This document shows positions 12,540 to 23,954 of a stretch of DNA of 64,000 bases, in pieces (position 1 is the stretch's first letter; every line of letters begins with the position of its first letter). Source of the DNA: Pseudisothecium myosuroides (Eukaryota > Streptophyta > Bryopsida > Hypnales > Lembophyllaceae); assembly GCA_951799445.1 (NCBI GenBank), contig OX637287.1, positions 39,895,724 to 39,959,723 of the forward strand, read 5' to 3'. The position numbers and the translations under genes were made by a program. A model generated the notes under the pieces. It was not told where the DNA came from, ran no database searches, and saw nothing but the letters and a program-made list of their open reading frames with translations.

Positions 12540-13183
12540 GGGTGAATGCATGGTTGACGGATTCAAAATTGTGTCACAATGTCAAAAAATGCATACAACC
12601 AATTTTCAAATGCCTAAAAGGTACATTGAAAAAATTAAACATTAAAAAAAAAGTTCATTTGGGAGACTAGAGCACCGTTTTAAATACATCTATGTTGTTC
12701 ATTATTTATTAAAGCATTTCATGAAAGTGTACGGGACTTTAAAAAAAAGATGGGTGTGACAAATTTGCTGTCAGCACATTTTTCAAGGACTTTTTAAAGA
12801 TGGTTTAGGTACTTAAATTCATACAAAGGACTATGATTCTAGTGGATGTTTGAATAAATTTTTAAGAAATTATAATCTTGTTGTATAGATATGTATTGAA
12901 TGTTGGTAAAGGACTTTTTAATGACTGTTCAAACACTAAATTTTATGAAGTCCTTTTCTAATAGCCAATATTTTTTTTTTCTAAAATAATTTTTTCTAAA
13001 GTATAATGATTTTCAAGGTCTAGGGGCGCTCAAAAAGCTAGGTAATTTTTGAATTTGTTTAGAATTTGTTTCTTGTAGAATTCACTCCCAAGCATTTCAC
13101 TCCCAAACATTTTACTCACAAGAAAGGACTTTTTGGACTTGGACTTTTGCCAAAAATGAGCCACTCAACCATGCATTCACCCC
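12540..13183. mobile_element. GGGTGAATGC-type TIR element inserted in Copia gag
   Basis: The ends are an 18-bp perfect inverted repeat: GGGTGAATGCATGGTTGA at the left and its complement ending at about 13182. The flanks CTAT (12536-12539 and 13184-13187, allowing one ambiguous C) are the target duplication. Removing the element and one flank copy makes the Copia gag frame continuous across the site, which confirms the boundaries. The first 11 bases match the ends of the elements at 21438-22282 and 56961-57706. There is no coding capacity in 644 bp, so it depends on an outside transposase. PIF/Harbinger is the likeliest superfamily, but a 3-bp or 4-bp duplication cannot be separated here. Confidence 0.85.
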
Positions 13184-13624
13184 TATCTGTAATCCTATCT
13201 CCACAAAGACGAAGTTGAGCAGTAATACGATGCAATTCAACGTTGAAGGAAAGGAAATCAGGGAAATCAAGAACACGAAGAGCAATCCAATCATTTCGAG
13301 CTTGGGGAAGAAAGATAGTGCGCTCATGATAAAACCGATCGTGAAGTTGACGCCATAGCTCCGCCGGGTTGTCAACTTGGATGTATTGTTGTCGAAGAGA
13401 GGTGTGAAGGTGGCAGCGAAGAACAAGCAAAGCTTTCCACTTGGATGACATTGGAAAATCCGCCTCTGGTTCATCATCGATCGCATCGTCCAACCCCTCC
13501 AAATAAAAGTACGCTTTCACATCTATACTCTACTCCATGTAATTGCTACCATCTGCTTCAAGAGCATCAAACAAAAGTGGTTGTACCCGGGAGCTATTCT
13601 CCCGTGTGACTTCTTATCCGCCAT
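13184..13624 (-). pseudogene. Copia gag N-terminal part
   Basis: A start ATG at 13624 opens MADKKSHGRIAPG. A frameshift follows within about 20 codons, then a TAG just after the NYME segment, where Copia gags normally carry tryptophan (NYMEW). After that the gag (UBN2-type) frame is open from 13520 to the inserted transposon, with the family's YFYLEGLDDAI and LWRQLHDRFYHERTI segments. Gag forms the particle that packages element RNA. Confidence 0.85.
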
Positions 13625-13689
13625 AGCTATCGTAGCTAAAGACAATAGTGGAAAAGAAAAAGAGAAAAAGAGAATAGCAAAACGAGAGA

Positions 13690-13707
13690 CAAATCGTGCT
13701 GATAACG
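13690..13707 (-). promoter_or_regulatory. Possible Copia primer-binding region
   Basis: Directly inside the 5' LTR on the element strand the sequence is CGTTATCAGCACGA. Plant Copia elements often carry TATCAG-containing initiator-methionine tRNA primer sites here; this resembles one, but a full match to a tRNA 3' end cannot be checked by eye. Confidence 0.4.
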
Positions 13708-13894
13708 TGTTGCAAAGGAAGCAGAGCATAGACACAGAAAATATATAATGCAATAAGAAGTTCTCAAAGTAATAATCATTAGGGTTACATGATCATACAT
13801 ATATAGGAGGTATCACTAGTAGTGAGATCTACTTTTACCTTATCCTAAGTCTCACTTAACCTAAGTTAACTGGGATCGTTATCTTATCTCAATA
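13708..13894 (-). repeat. Copia 5' LTR
   Basis: 187 bp, matching 8231-8429 except for the 12-bp duplication and about three substitutions (an AC/AG change near 13730, A to G in TTAACTGGG, and CAATA for CAACA at the end). It should carry the element promoter. Confidence 0.92.
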
Positions 13895-13899
13895 GGCAC

Positions 13900-15051
13900 C
13901 AACAATATTCCTAAGGAGCCCCAAGTATAGGTGCAACTTTAAAATTAAAATTTTTTTTGAAAGAAGGTTGCATTTTTACTCGGTGATCCCTAGAGACCTC
14001 GTCGTATCTAAAACTATTCCCATGGGATCTTGGGTGCAATTGTAACTTTATCAAAAAAAATCTTTTTAAAATTCCTCTTTTTTGAAAAGTTGCACTCTGG
14101 TCTACATGTGGACATTGTAAATGTTGACTAAGTCTTTACATATAGACATATATATAATACAAAAAATTTAAAAAAAGGAATATTGCAATTGCATTTTGAG
14201 TCTTTAGGGTTGTACTCAAAAACTTAATTTAAAAAAATATTGGTAAATTGTTTTTAGAAATATCTTTTGGAGAATTGCAAGCTCCAAGGATGCTTATTGA
14301 TAAATTATTTACAAAGAATTGTATTAAGAGTTAGAGAAAAAGATTATTACAGTAAAAAAATGTTAGAGGTTTACAATGATATAAGGGTACATTTTGGTGT
14401 GACATTATTATACATTAAAAAAAGGTTAATTTTATTAGGTCAATGGTGCTTGAAATCTCTTAGGAGACTTGACACTATTAATTGTTATTGTGTTGAAATA
14501 GTGAACATGCAAAGAAAAATGAAATTATTATTATTTATTATTTTTGTTTTGAATGGAATTTTGGTGGTGGACCGCTTGTTATAGATACCTATTGGTACAA
14601 AGTGGAATGTAGTGAGCACCAATGACAACATCTAAAAGGCTTAAAGAATTGCATATGTTTCTATACAATTTAAATTAATGAAAGATTTTTGGAATGGTAT
14701 AGAAATGGATCTATCAATTGAGATAGAACTTTATTGCCAAAAACACAGTTGTACAGTCATGTCTAATAATCTTATAAATTGCCTATTTTGCCTTTCAAAG
14801 AATTTTGCCTAATATAATATACAACTGGCATTTTTGTCTTGCGTAAGTGACATTCAATTCTTACACTATTCCAATCAAGTATATTACTTCTTAGTTTCAA
14901 AAAATTAAAACTCTATTTTTGGTGAATTGTTTCATTTGTTTCATTTAATGTGCCTGATTTTATATAATGATTGATTGGAAAAAATTGGCAATTAATTTTT
15001 TAAATTTGATTGCATAGATATTTAGAAAACATCCATACCCACATCTTTTAT
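13900..15051. other. Tail of the tandem array, then unassigned AT-rich DNA
   Basis: 13900-14090 continues the 125-bp array interrupted by the Copia element. From 14100 to 15051 I see no gene or repeat boundary; the 105-codon frame at 14267 has A/T-driven composition and no recognisable domain. Confidence 0.45.
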
Positions 15052-15987
15052 TTAACCCCTAAAGGACCGAGGCCTTTTTTCTACCAAAAAACATTGAAAA
15101 CTGCCATTTCTATAGCAAAGAGTAAAAAAAATTGAAAAATGTTTTTTTTTCACATCCAACGGTAGGATCTTATACCTAACTAGTATAAGAATGTGTGGAA
15201 TTTTTTTTAGAATTTTTGCCCGCACAGATTGCAAGATATTTGCATTTAAAGTGAAAAAAACAAATTTTTCAGCACATTTGCGGGACTAGATTTTTTGACT
15301 TTAAACATTTTTAACTTAAAATTTTTGCACTACAGAGTTTTGAGGTTTTATTTGGTATAGTGGAGAATTGAGTTGAGAGTCTAGGAAAAAAAAATATTAA
15401 AAAAAAACTTAATTATCATTCTTAAAAAAATTGTTAAGTAGATGTAGGTATAAGATAGAAGGAAAATCTAAAACATTCATATATTTTAGATGGAATTAAA
15501 ATGCACTAATCCCAATGGTGAGATTGTTCTAACAAGTAAAGCAGACCATACAAAAAAAAAATTGAAAAATTTGAAAAACTGCATTCAAAAATGAATTCCA
15601 AAGTTATTTTTTCCAAGAAGATGCTTTAACTGCCCGAAAAACAAGAATGTCCATAACTTTCTCATAACATATCCAAATGAAATGAATCAAAGCTTCCCAG
15701 ATAGCCAAAAATATAATCTATGAAAAAAAAATATTAAAAAAAAAATTCAAATTTTTGTCCATTTTTTTTTGCTGCCCGAGCTGCCCCCCGTCCCCTGTTT
15801 TGAGCTTATATGGTCATAACTTTTTTTCCTAGGCACCGATTGTGAAAAAAATTATATTGCCACGAAGCTAATCAGATTTTCAAGCTCCAGAAAAAGTTTC
15901 AAAAAATCAGGAGAAAATATCAGCCCGTAGGTACTTGCCCGAAAACGCATTTGTCCCCCGTAGGGACAATGGTCCTTTAGGGGTTAA
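15052..15987. mobile_element. TTAA-type TIR element, subfamily A, intact ends
   Basis: The left end is TTAACCCCTAAAGGACC and the right end is its exact complement, with TTAA on both sides (15052-15055 and 15984-15987). Beyond 17 bp the two ends differ. The right end contains GGGACAAATGCGTTTTCGGGC-like sequence on the other strand and the left an AAAACTGCCATTTCTATAG motif, so the element has a defined direction. Inside are recurrent family motifs (GGTAGGATCTTATAC, GATTGCAAGATATTTGCATT, CCAATGGTGAGATTG). At 936 bp with no open frame it is non-autonomous. TTAA duplication and a CCC-starting TIR are the hallmark of piggyBac elements. Confidence 0.88.
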
Positions 15988-16935
15988 CAAGCATCTCCAA
16001 AAAAGTTTAAGAATTCTCTCTATAGAGATTTGAATGTTGAAGTAACAACGCCCAAATTTTGTAAAATAAATGTCACTTTATTGTAATTAGGTTTTGCTAT
16101 TTGATCCTCACACTATAACCATTTTTTAATATTTGAGCATGATGGTATAATTTCTTTGCCAAAATCTACTTAAATACAAAGATATCTATTTACAAAATTT
16201 AGGCTTTGTCATCCTAACATTGAAATTTCTATAGAGGAAATTCTAAAACTTTTATGAAGATGCTTGTTAAAAGATGTGAGTATGGAAGTTTTCTAAATAT
16301 CTATGCAATCAAATTTTAAAAATTCATCACCAATGTTTTTCAATCAATTATCATATAAAACCATGACTATTAAATGAAACAAATCAAACAATTCACTAGA
16401 AATGGAGTTTTGCTTTTTTGAAACTGATAGTTAGTATGCTTGATAGGAACTGCATAAAAATCAAATATTACTTTTGTAAGATCAAAATTGCCAATTGTAT
16501 TCTATATTATGCAACATTTTGTAAATGACACAATAGGTAGTTTGTAAGATTATTGGACCCAATTGTATTGTGACCAAGTCATTAAGTTGAATTATCTTAG
16601 TACTTGAGACTTAGTGATAGAACTTGACAAGTTGAAGTTTGACTTAGGGCCTAGGATAATTATTTTAAAATTCTTATAAATGATGTAATTTATGACAAAG
16701 ATCTTTTGGTGTGAATTGTTCTTCTTTACTATGCAAACCATTGAGAATGATTGTGTAAAGACAAACTTGATTCATAGGATGCACTCTATCAAAACATATG
16801 AAATGCTAAAATTTTAAGAATTCAACAAGCTTTTGACTAAGGAATGCAATCACAATGAAAGAAATCTAATGAGCCACTTACTTAGGACACCTTCAAAAAA
16901 ATAATCAACTTAATAGTTGAATTTTAATTATCTAT
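15988..16935. other. AT-rich DNA, nothing recognised
   Basis: No coding frame, repeat end or RNA gene that I can support. Confidence 0.4.
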
Positions 16936-17220
16936 ATAATATAAATGCCATTTTAAAATATACTAGTGTCGCCATGTGCTATTGCCACAACATGATATAA
17001 TACAAAAGTAAAAGTAGTTTTCTAATTTTTTAGTTCATAAAAAATTTGAAATTCAATATCTTCACTACTAGAAGTCATAATGCCACAAAACAAAATTCGT
17101 ACATTTTTCTTTGTAGAGAGCTTTTTTATAGTAATAAGAATGCAACCAGGGGACTCACGGTTCCTGAAATCTCTTTGTAACAAAAAAAATAAATTAACCA
17201 AATAAAACACAAAACTTCAT
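16936..17220. repeat. Single copy of the 240-275-bp satellite-like unit
   Basis: GCTATTGCCACAACATGATA, then an AAAAGTAAAAGTAG stretch, TTCAATATCTTCACTAC, GCCACAAAACAAAATTCG, TTGTAGAGAGCTTTTTTATAG and a AAATAAAACACAAAAC tail follow the same order as the units at 50442-52385. Here it stands alone and diverged. Confidence 0.6.
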
Positions 17221-19620
17221 TTAAGTATATGATTTTAATGTTTGTTGCTATACATGTCATTGGCACATAGTGCTGACAACTTTTGGGACTCCTCTCTTTC
17301 ATCTTCATCTAATAGATTTTAGTCTTCACCTACTAGATTATAGTCTTCACCTACTAGGTTTTAGTCTTCATCATAATAGCAAGTATACCTATTCCTCATA
17401 AAGGATAGCACAGTAGAGGCCATGACTTCTATAAATTTAATTATTAAGGTTTTAGTAGGAAGACTCATATGATTGATTCTTGTTGATTTCTAATTCAAAC
17501 AAAGGTGTTTTTATACTTCTATTGTGTAACAAGTTCAATATGAACAATACATGCGACAGAGAAGACTGAAAGAGTCAAATTATATTACTTGAATTATTTT
17601 GGCTTCACATTCACTCAAATTAGATGCACCTTTTTTTTGCATGGTTTTAGGTCCTCGACACTCTCGGCCATAGGTCTTCACTTTTCTAAACTCTAAATTT
17701 TTTTTTAAAATTACTTGAAATCCCTGCTCTACGCTCCACACTCATGCGGCAGCATTCCCCTGATGTTTGTCATTGTACCTTGTGTTTTTATGCACTTATT
17801 CAATATTGAAAAGTTTTCAAAAAACTTCCATTGTCCTACAATAACTACAATGAAAGGTTCCTTGCAAACTTTTCAATGACAAGGGTCAAAAAATAATAAC
17901 TCCAAAAATGTGATAAATTGCATGGACAATGAAAGGTTCAAACAATAAAACATCTTTCATAATTTAGTGGTTTATTTTATATATAACAATCTTTGAGTTG
18001 CCACAAATGGAAAATTTAAATTTCTAAATTTTTCATCTTTTTTTCTACATTTAAAATCCAAAATTCTAAATTTTTCTCTTATCCTGCAAATTTTTACTTT
18101 CAAAATTATCCTACTTACAAAATTATTCTGTGTTTTACCTTCCTATGTAACTATCATTTTAGAAATCTCAATATTGATCATATTTATTTATTTTTTATCA
18201 TAATATAATAAGTATTATATTTACTTTTGCAATAACTACCGTTATTGTGAGGAAAAACATTAGACAAAGGATCATAAGTTGTTTAAAATATATCTAGAAA
18301 AAAGTGAAAAGTGAATAAGTCAATTTGATACAATTTAGAAATGGTTTATTTGTTCTAAGAGAGTAATTTAACCCCTAAATAAGTGTCCCAAAGTCTATAT
18401 TTTGGATAATGATCCTACAAATTTTGGATGGTATTATATTCAAGTAACTTCTCATTCATCCAAAATATAAGATTATCACAATCTCACCAAGAAATTTTTA
18501 TTTATGACTAATTGAATGGAAGTGAAGAAAATTATGTATTTATAAAAAGTTATATTAAGCCTATAAACATGCAAAAACTATAAAAGAACTTGGGCATTGT
18601 AGAATTAATGCTAATTAGACTTATTATAGGCTTAAATGTGACAAGGTAATTAATTATTAGCAATATACTTTAATCAATGGTCATTCACAAGGTAGGAATA
18701 CATGCCAATCTCGATGCCTTTGGTAAAAAATGGGATCATAGTGGCATTACCCTAAAGTGCGAGAAAATAGAGCCAAAGGCCCATAGAACATCAAGCTAGT
18801 GCCCATATGGACTTTTGGGACTACAACCTTGCAATGTAGTATCGAGTGTAGTATAGTGCTCTACAACCTCCTTTCTATTAGATAGTGGGCAAAAATACAA
18901 AGATTAACTTTCGTTATTAGCTTTGGTTTTTGGTTGCAATGTGACCTAGAGTCAGGAACAAAAAGATCCATTCCTCACTATTGTAAGTCCCTCTGTCACA
19001 AAATCAATTCCTCGCCAAATTTAAAACTAATAACATATTCTAAAAGTTGTGAAAAATAAACAAAATGCTTTAAATTTTGAGGTAAATCAAACAAAGAGAA
19101 AACTAGTAGTCAGAAAATTTAGAAGCGACAAAGCACAATCATAGTTAGTAGACTGTAGAAGTTGCTTTAGTAAATCCACCACCAATAAACCTCCAATTTA
19201 TCACTAATCTACTATCAATCTTCAAGACACTCATTTGATTTGAAGCGCTTTCAAATTCTAAAGAACACTCTAAAGCCAAAACAACGTTGGTGGATGCTGA
19301 TGAGTATGGCAAATTCCTTAGGAGTTGTAGGTGCAAAATTGTGCTTGGCATAGGTTAAAGGGATGATAAAGCCATAGACTACACCTCAAATTTTAATACA
19401 TATCATCCTCCTTTCTCAACTTCTAGAATACGTAATTAATTTTAAATTTAGTGAAGAATTGACTACATGGGAAAGGTCAAAAATAAAAATGGGTCTAATT
19501 GTCCTCGACTGTATATTATCTTAATATGACTCTTTTGCAATGAAATTCTCAAATCATTGGTGACACATTATTCTTATTTTATTTTATTTTATTGAAAATC
19601 AAAACAGAATTCTCAATCAA
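17221..19620. other. AT-rich DNA, nothing recognised
   Basis: An ATTTTAGTCTTCACCTACTAG-like short tandem repeat sits at about 17320-17370. A single TTAACCCCTAAA (18368-18379) matches the TTAA-type terminus but no partner end was found. No gene seen. Confidence 0.4.
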
Positions 19621-19624
19621 GCCC

Positions 19625-20100
19625 AAGCTTACAGTTTTTTTTTTTTCCAACTTTTTTTTTCTTGAAACACATGGACAAATTCCATTGATAAAAGGAAAAA
19701 GTACATAGAATCAAAGGACCACGTCCCTGGCGTGGATTTTTTTTTTCCACCCTTTTCTTTGTCTTTTTTTTCCTTTTCTTTTTTCCTCCTCTGTCAATTT
19801 GATACTTCAGTTCTCCATTGCATAATTGCCAAACTCTAATAATTGGGTATTTGGACACATGCATCGCTGAATATTCATTGTTGGTAAGAAGTCCTTGGAA
19901 GTACACACGGACACTACCAAACTAGTACACATGGGGGACACCTCCAAAAGGAGATGCGAAAGCCTGAAAGATTGGAGCACTCAAAACAGACATTCAGTTG
20001 ATGTACTTTGTTTTTCAATGAAATTCCATTTCATTTTTGTCAAAAAAAACAAAAAAACAAAAAACATAAAAACATAAAAACAAAAAAAACAAAAAACAGA
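19625..20100. repeat. Possible truncated LINE tails in opposite orientations
   Basis: Read on the minus strand, 19710-19630 ends ATCAATGGAATTTGTCC...TTTCAAG followed by poly-A. On the plus strand, 20005-20095 ends TCAATGAAATTCCATTTCA followed by A-rich (CAAAAAAA)n sequence. This is how 5'-truncated plant LINEs look at their 3' ends. No reverse transcriptase sequence accompanies them, so the call rests on layout only. Confidence 0.3.
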
Positions 20101-20387
20101 TATTGGCATGAAACTGGCCACATTAGTACAGACTGCAGAAGTCTGATATTTCCCCATCTTCCACAACAACAGGCAACCACCTGCACATGGGATACAATGA
20201 GCAGTGATTGCTTTGAAATGATGTAAGGTCGTCTTGCGAATCTTAAGGGACCTTTTTAAAGAGCTGATTGAGTTTGCGGGAAGAATTTTCAGTAAATTTT
20301 CGTAGGAATTGAAGAAAAATGGAATTGGCAAAAAACCTAAGTTGTTTCGTATTTTTTGGACCTTCGTGGAAATAGTTATGTATTAGA

Positions 20388-20426
20388 TAACCGATGAGCC
20401 GCACTAGCGGCGAATAGGTTATCGGA
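20388..20426. repeat. Short perfect-stem hairpin
   Basis: GATAACC...GCCGC, ACTAG loop region, then GCGGC...GGTTATC pair across about 38 bases. It stands out in AT-rich surroundings. No terminator or RNA function can be assigned in a nuclear plant context. Confidence 0.4.
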
Positions 20427-20589
20427 CATAACCGGTTGTACATTTTTCAATCACAACCATTGATCTTCATGATCCAAGAGTGTAGGAAGCAAGTAGAAAG
20501 GAAAGAAGGTTATGAGTTGCAACTTGTAATGGCAATGGTGACAGGTTGCCTATGGAATGGTGCCACATTAGCGTTGAAAAGTCAACAAC

Positions 20590-20800
20590 CGGTTATGAAT
20601 TTTTGAAGTTGAAACGCATCTAATCCAAGTTGTTTCATAATTTTTGAACCTTTGTGGAATTAGTTACAAGTTTTTGAGGTTGAAACACAATGGTTAGTAG
20701 AAGCGACCACCTCTTGAAATGTATAGTACATTGTTGGTACATTGAAGAAAGCAAAATGTACCTCTATGCTAGTGGTCACTTTTAGAGCACCCTATATTAT
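20590..20800. repeat. Dispersed repeat containing the AGTTGTTTCAT-TTTTTGG module
   Basis: AAGTTGTTTCATAATTTTTG...GTGGAATTAGTTAC...TTGAAG and the following GCGACCACCTC...GTACATTGAAGAAAGCAAAATGTACC recur at 35284-35440. Parts of it also appear at 20335, 31540 and 62065. GTGGTCACTTTTAGAGCACCC at 20778 is roughly the inverse of the internal part, hinting at a small TIR element. Confidence 0.45.
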
Positions 20801-21437
20801 ATAGTAAGATGGCAACTAAATCTTATACTGATTTGTTTGTCATAATCATAGTGCACATGTCACTAATTTACCAAAGTCACACTATTTTAAATTTGTACAA
20901 GTTGAAATAATGCCATATTGTATCAAATTTCACAATAATGTATTTTTGTGGTGACACTAATTTTTTCCACTCATTAATAAAACGTATAGTAGGACAATGT
21001 AGTTGCAATGATCTTCGTTGGAACACTAAAACATTCACATCAACAAATATGAATGAAATATGTAAGCCCACGTATACAAGTAAATTCATCGCTCTAGTGA
21101 AAATTACTTCTTGTACTACTCAAAATAAATCAAGATACACTAATAAATTAATGAGTTAGTAAAAAACCCTAATGAGTTACAATTGTTCACCAATTCCCAT
21201 GATGCCCCTGAAGTTTATGAAATGCTCAATTTGTACTACTTTTGCACCAGAATAACCATTTTTGTACAAAAACCTATACTAGTGAATCCCCTTCCCATTT
21301 TGTTCCACTAAACTTCATGACCAAACAATTCTCACTGCATGATTTTTGTGAAATGCACACTTAAAAGTAAGCAACGTGGAAAATAAAGAACGAGAGACTT
21401 GCAATCTACATGAGTTAGTAAGAACCCCTAGTGCATT

Positions 21438-22282
21438 GGGATGATTGCAAGAAACACTTGTACTATTTGTTGCGTTTTGCATTTTTGTACTTTTTGTACT
21501 TTTTGTACTATGAGTCACCTTCAGTACTATTGAAGGCATGGAACATAAAATTTGAATGTTCAATTGGATTTCAAATTTACTATTCTGACAACATGTGATG
21601 TTCATCATTGGATGACAAAAATGGATGGAAATACTTAATTTGTCATTAAATAACAATTTACATTGGTAGATAGAAGGTATTACAAGCCCCAGCAGTATTG
21701 TTGAGTCTTTATGTGTACCCTAAAGTACTATTTTGAGCCACATGCTACAATTTATCCTAGAAAATGAGACTTTCACGTTTCTATTTTTGAAAATTAGGAA
21801 ATGAGTTTGAAAAAATTATTTTTAAAATGGCCATTGTTTCCAACTAAGAGAAAAGTAGGAAGATCAAAGTTAGAACTAAAAAACCATTTTTAATTCAACA
21901 TAAATTCAACCTGAATATAGCACACTTTAAGCCAATATAAAACACACTTGGAACATGTTTTTGGAAATCCCTCTCTTGAAAAGGTGTATTTCTATTAGAA
22001 AAGCTAGCCTACCAAATTTGATGATGTAACTCTTCAGAAAAGGTACTCGATAGTACTAAAAACCACCAAAACCGCATGTGTGACATATATTCAAAATTCA
22101 GTTTCAGCTATTAAATTAATTTTGAAAAAATTGAAATAATTCAAGTGCATTTTCTATTGCTATAGGAAGCTTGCTTTTGAATTTCATGTTCATTCAATCA
22201 TTTTTGCAATACTTATGGCACAAAACAACTTCCGCTTTGAACGTGTGACGGAAAATAGTACAGGTGTTTCTTGCAATCACCC
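21438..22282. mobile_element. GGGTGATTGCAAG-type TIR element
   Basis: The terminal inverted repeats are GGGATGATTGCAAGAAACAC and, from the other end, GGGTGATTGCAAGAAACACC, continuing with (C/T)TGTACTATTT. ATT flanks both sides (21435-21437, 22283-22285) and unit A of the host tandem repeat supplies the empty site. 845 bp, no coding frame. It has relatives at 54701 and 56961. It is probably a PIF/Harbinger-type MITE. Confidence 0.82.
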
Positions 22283-22398
22283 ATTGCAATTCCATAAATC
22301 TATGGTCCGTCAATTTCCAAGATGCACTTGGAGTCCCTGAAATGCTAAATTTGCACTAGTTTTGCACTAGAATGACCATTTTTGCACAAAGTCCTATA

Positions 22399-22588
22399 TA
22401 GTAGAACCTCTCTTAGTGCATTCTATCATAGTGTATATATGTAGTAAGAGAGGTCGTGATATTTGTGAACAGTAGTTGGAGGCCCCATAGTGAGAGGCTA
22501 CGTTAGCCAAACTACTGTAGAAAACCTCTTCAACTGCAAAAACCTCTCTTAATGCATAGTCCTGGCACTATACACAGAGGTTCTACTG
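22399..22588. mobile_element. pogo/Emigrant-type MITE (Tc1/mariner superfamily)
   Basis: The ends read TAGTAGAACCTCTCTTAG and, inverted, CAGTAGAACCTCTGTGTA, flanked by TA on both sides. Plant Emigrant/Lemi-type elements start CAGTARAACCTCTAT and duplicate TA, so the match is good. 190 bp, non-coding. It is absent from the undisturbed tandem copy (near 21265). Confidence 0.8.
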
Positions 22589-22770
22589 TACATACTAGAG
22601 AATCTCCTCCTCCCAACCCCCAACCCCCAACCCCCATTTTATTCTACTAAATTCATGACTTTTATGAAGAAAATTCTAAACAACTCTCACCTCATGATTT
22701 TTGTACAATACACACTCAAAAGTAACTAAAGTGGAAACTAAAGAGCTCAAGTCTTGCAATCCACGCCATG

Positions 22771-23954
22771 TGGCCAAAAAATAAGGTTCTCAAATTCCAC
22801 CTCATCATTGGATCTACTTTCAGTTACGTCGGAAACGCACGATGGATCCTTTTCTTTTCTTTTCCTTTGAGGTTGGAAAAAGCAGTCTCCGCTCCACATG
22901 TCCGTGCGTCTCATCCACACGGCATACATTCATTTGTTCCCTGTGGCAAAGGCTCCTCCAATATCTCAATAATGAATTCACTGGTGTAACTTATATGTTG
23001 TTTCACTTCAGCTGTTTGTCCTCAGCGGGCTTGGAATGCCGAACATCGGAACATCAAACCTCAGCCACCACATGACACGCAAACTTTCAAGTTGCCGTAG
23101 CTCTCAGTCCCGCATGTTCGGATCTCATATGAATATGTGACATTGGGTTCTGTCACCTCTCGTTCTTATAAAGGTTCTAAGGTAGTCTGCTCTGAAAGTG
23201 ACCTTGTTTTATATGGGACTCCTATCTAGGAATGAGTGACATGTTCCTTGAAATATCTATTACTGTCACAATGATGAGTTAGGTAGGTCTAAATGGTTGC
23301 TTCGAGAGCAGACTACCTTAAACATTCATGTTGTTTCATGTTTTTTTTTCTTCCAAGATTCGTGCAGTATTCTAGTATGATTGCGGAAACCAACAAACAT
23401 TTGGGTACAACACCCACTTTTCATGCTCTTCATGCCCTGTTTGCTTATCGTTTAGTACTGCCCTTGCATCGTATGACGACGACTGTATACAAAGTGCTTG
23501 CCTGTACGGTAATGTTGCTGTTCTGTTGTTTGAAATTATTATCGATCCCCTACGAACAGGTGGTACCCTACTGCAGGGTCAGTTTTTGTACATACTGAAG
23601 TCTAATTGTTAACCCATAAAGGAGGGATGGAGGGTGTTTTGGAATTGACATAACATTTCAGTAGCAGTCAGTGGCTCTGCCCTCCCCCGAACGAAATGGT
23701 GTGGAATATACCACACCATATCAGTAACTATTGATTTCATGCGGACAGTTGTCAATATTTGTCAGAACCGAACTTCTAGCCCACGCCGCAACTGTAGATT
23801 AAAGTAGTGGAAAATTAAAAATTTACAAGTAAAACTGAATACTAAACAATAGGAACTTTAAACAAAATGCTAATGGATTCATTGAGAGTATTGATTTCTG
23901 TATTATTATAGAATTACCTCACTTTGAATTGGAACCCATTTATGCATTGTGCTT
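22771..23954. other. Intergenic DNA of more balanced composition
   Basis: 22790-23600 is less AT-rich than its neighbours and has overlapping short frames (22842-23075, 23293-23598) without recognisable domains. A lone TTAACCCATAAAGGAGG at 23609 resembles a TTAA-type end but has no partner. No gene is supported. Confidence 0.35.

Larger units (their letters stand above)
8226..13899 (-). mobile_element. Copia LTR retrotransposon, full length, disabled
   Basis: Two direct LTRs (8231-8429 and 13708-13894) flank gag, protease, integrase and reverse transcriptase-RNase H remnants on the minus strand, in the order typical of Copia (integrase before RT). A perfect 5-bp target duplication GGCAC lies at 8226-8230 and 13895-13899. 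The LTRs differ by a 12-bp duplication and about three substitutions. That suggests recent insertion. Even so, the reading frame has a shift near the gag start, in-frame stops, a shift at a G run near 11745, breaks between 10599 and 10023, and a DNA transposon inserted at 12540-13183. It could have moved only with proteins supplied in trans, or it decayed soon after insertion. Confidence 0.95.
21151..22770 (+). repeat. Tandem duplication of a 259-bp unit, second unit split by two transposons
   Basis: Unit A (21151-21409) and unit B (from 21410) both begin ATGAGTTAGTAA and run through CTGAAATGCT...ATTTTTGCACAAA...CTTGCAATC. Unit B is interrupted by the elements at 21438-22282 and 22399-22588. 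Because unit A is an undisturbed copy of both sites, the insertion points and duplications (ATT and TA) can be read directly. Confidence 0.75.

Noticed and set aside
15052..15987. TTAA elements as Harbinger/Tourist MITEs with TAA duplication or mariner MITEs with TA
   Set aside because: A TAA reading is not a direct repeat on both sides, and TA alone would leave the neighbouring bases random, whereas they are almost always T and A.
20388..20426. Hairpin as a transcription terminator
   Set aside because: Factor-independent terminators do not apply to plant nuclear genes, and no gene lies upstream.
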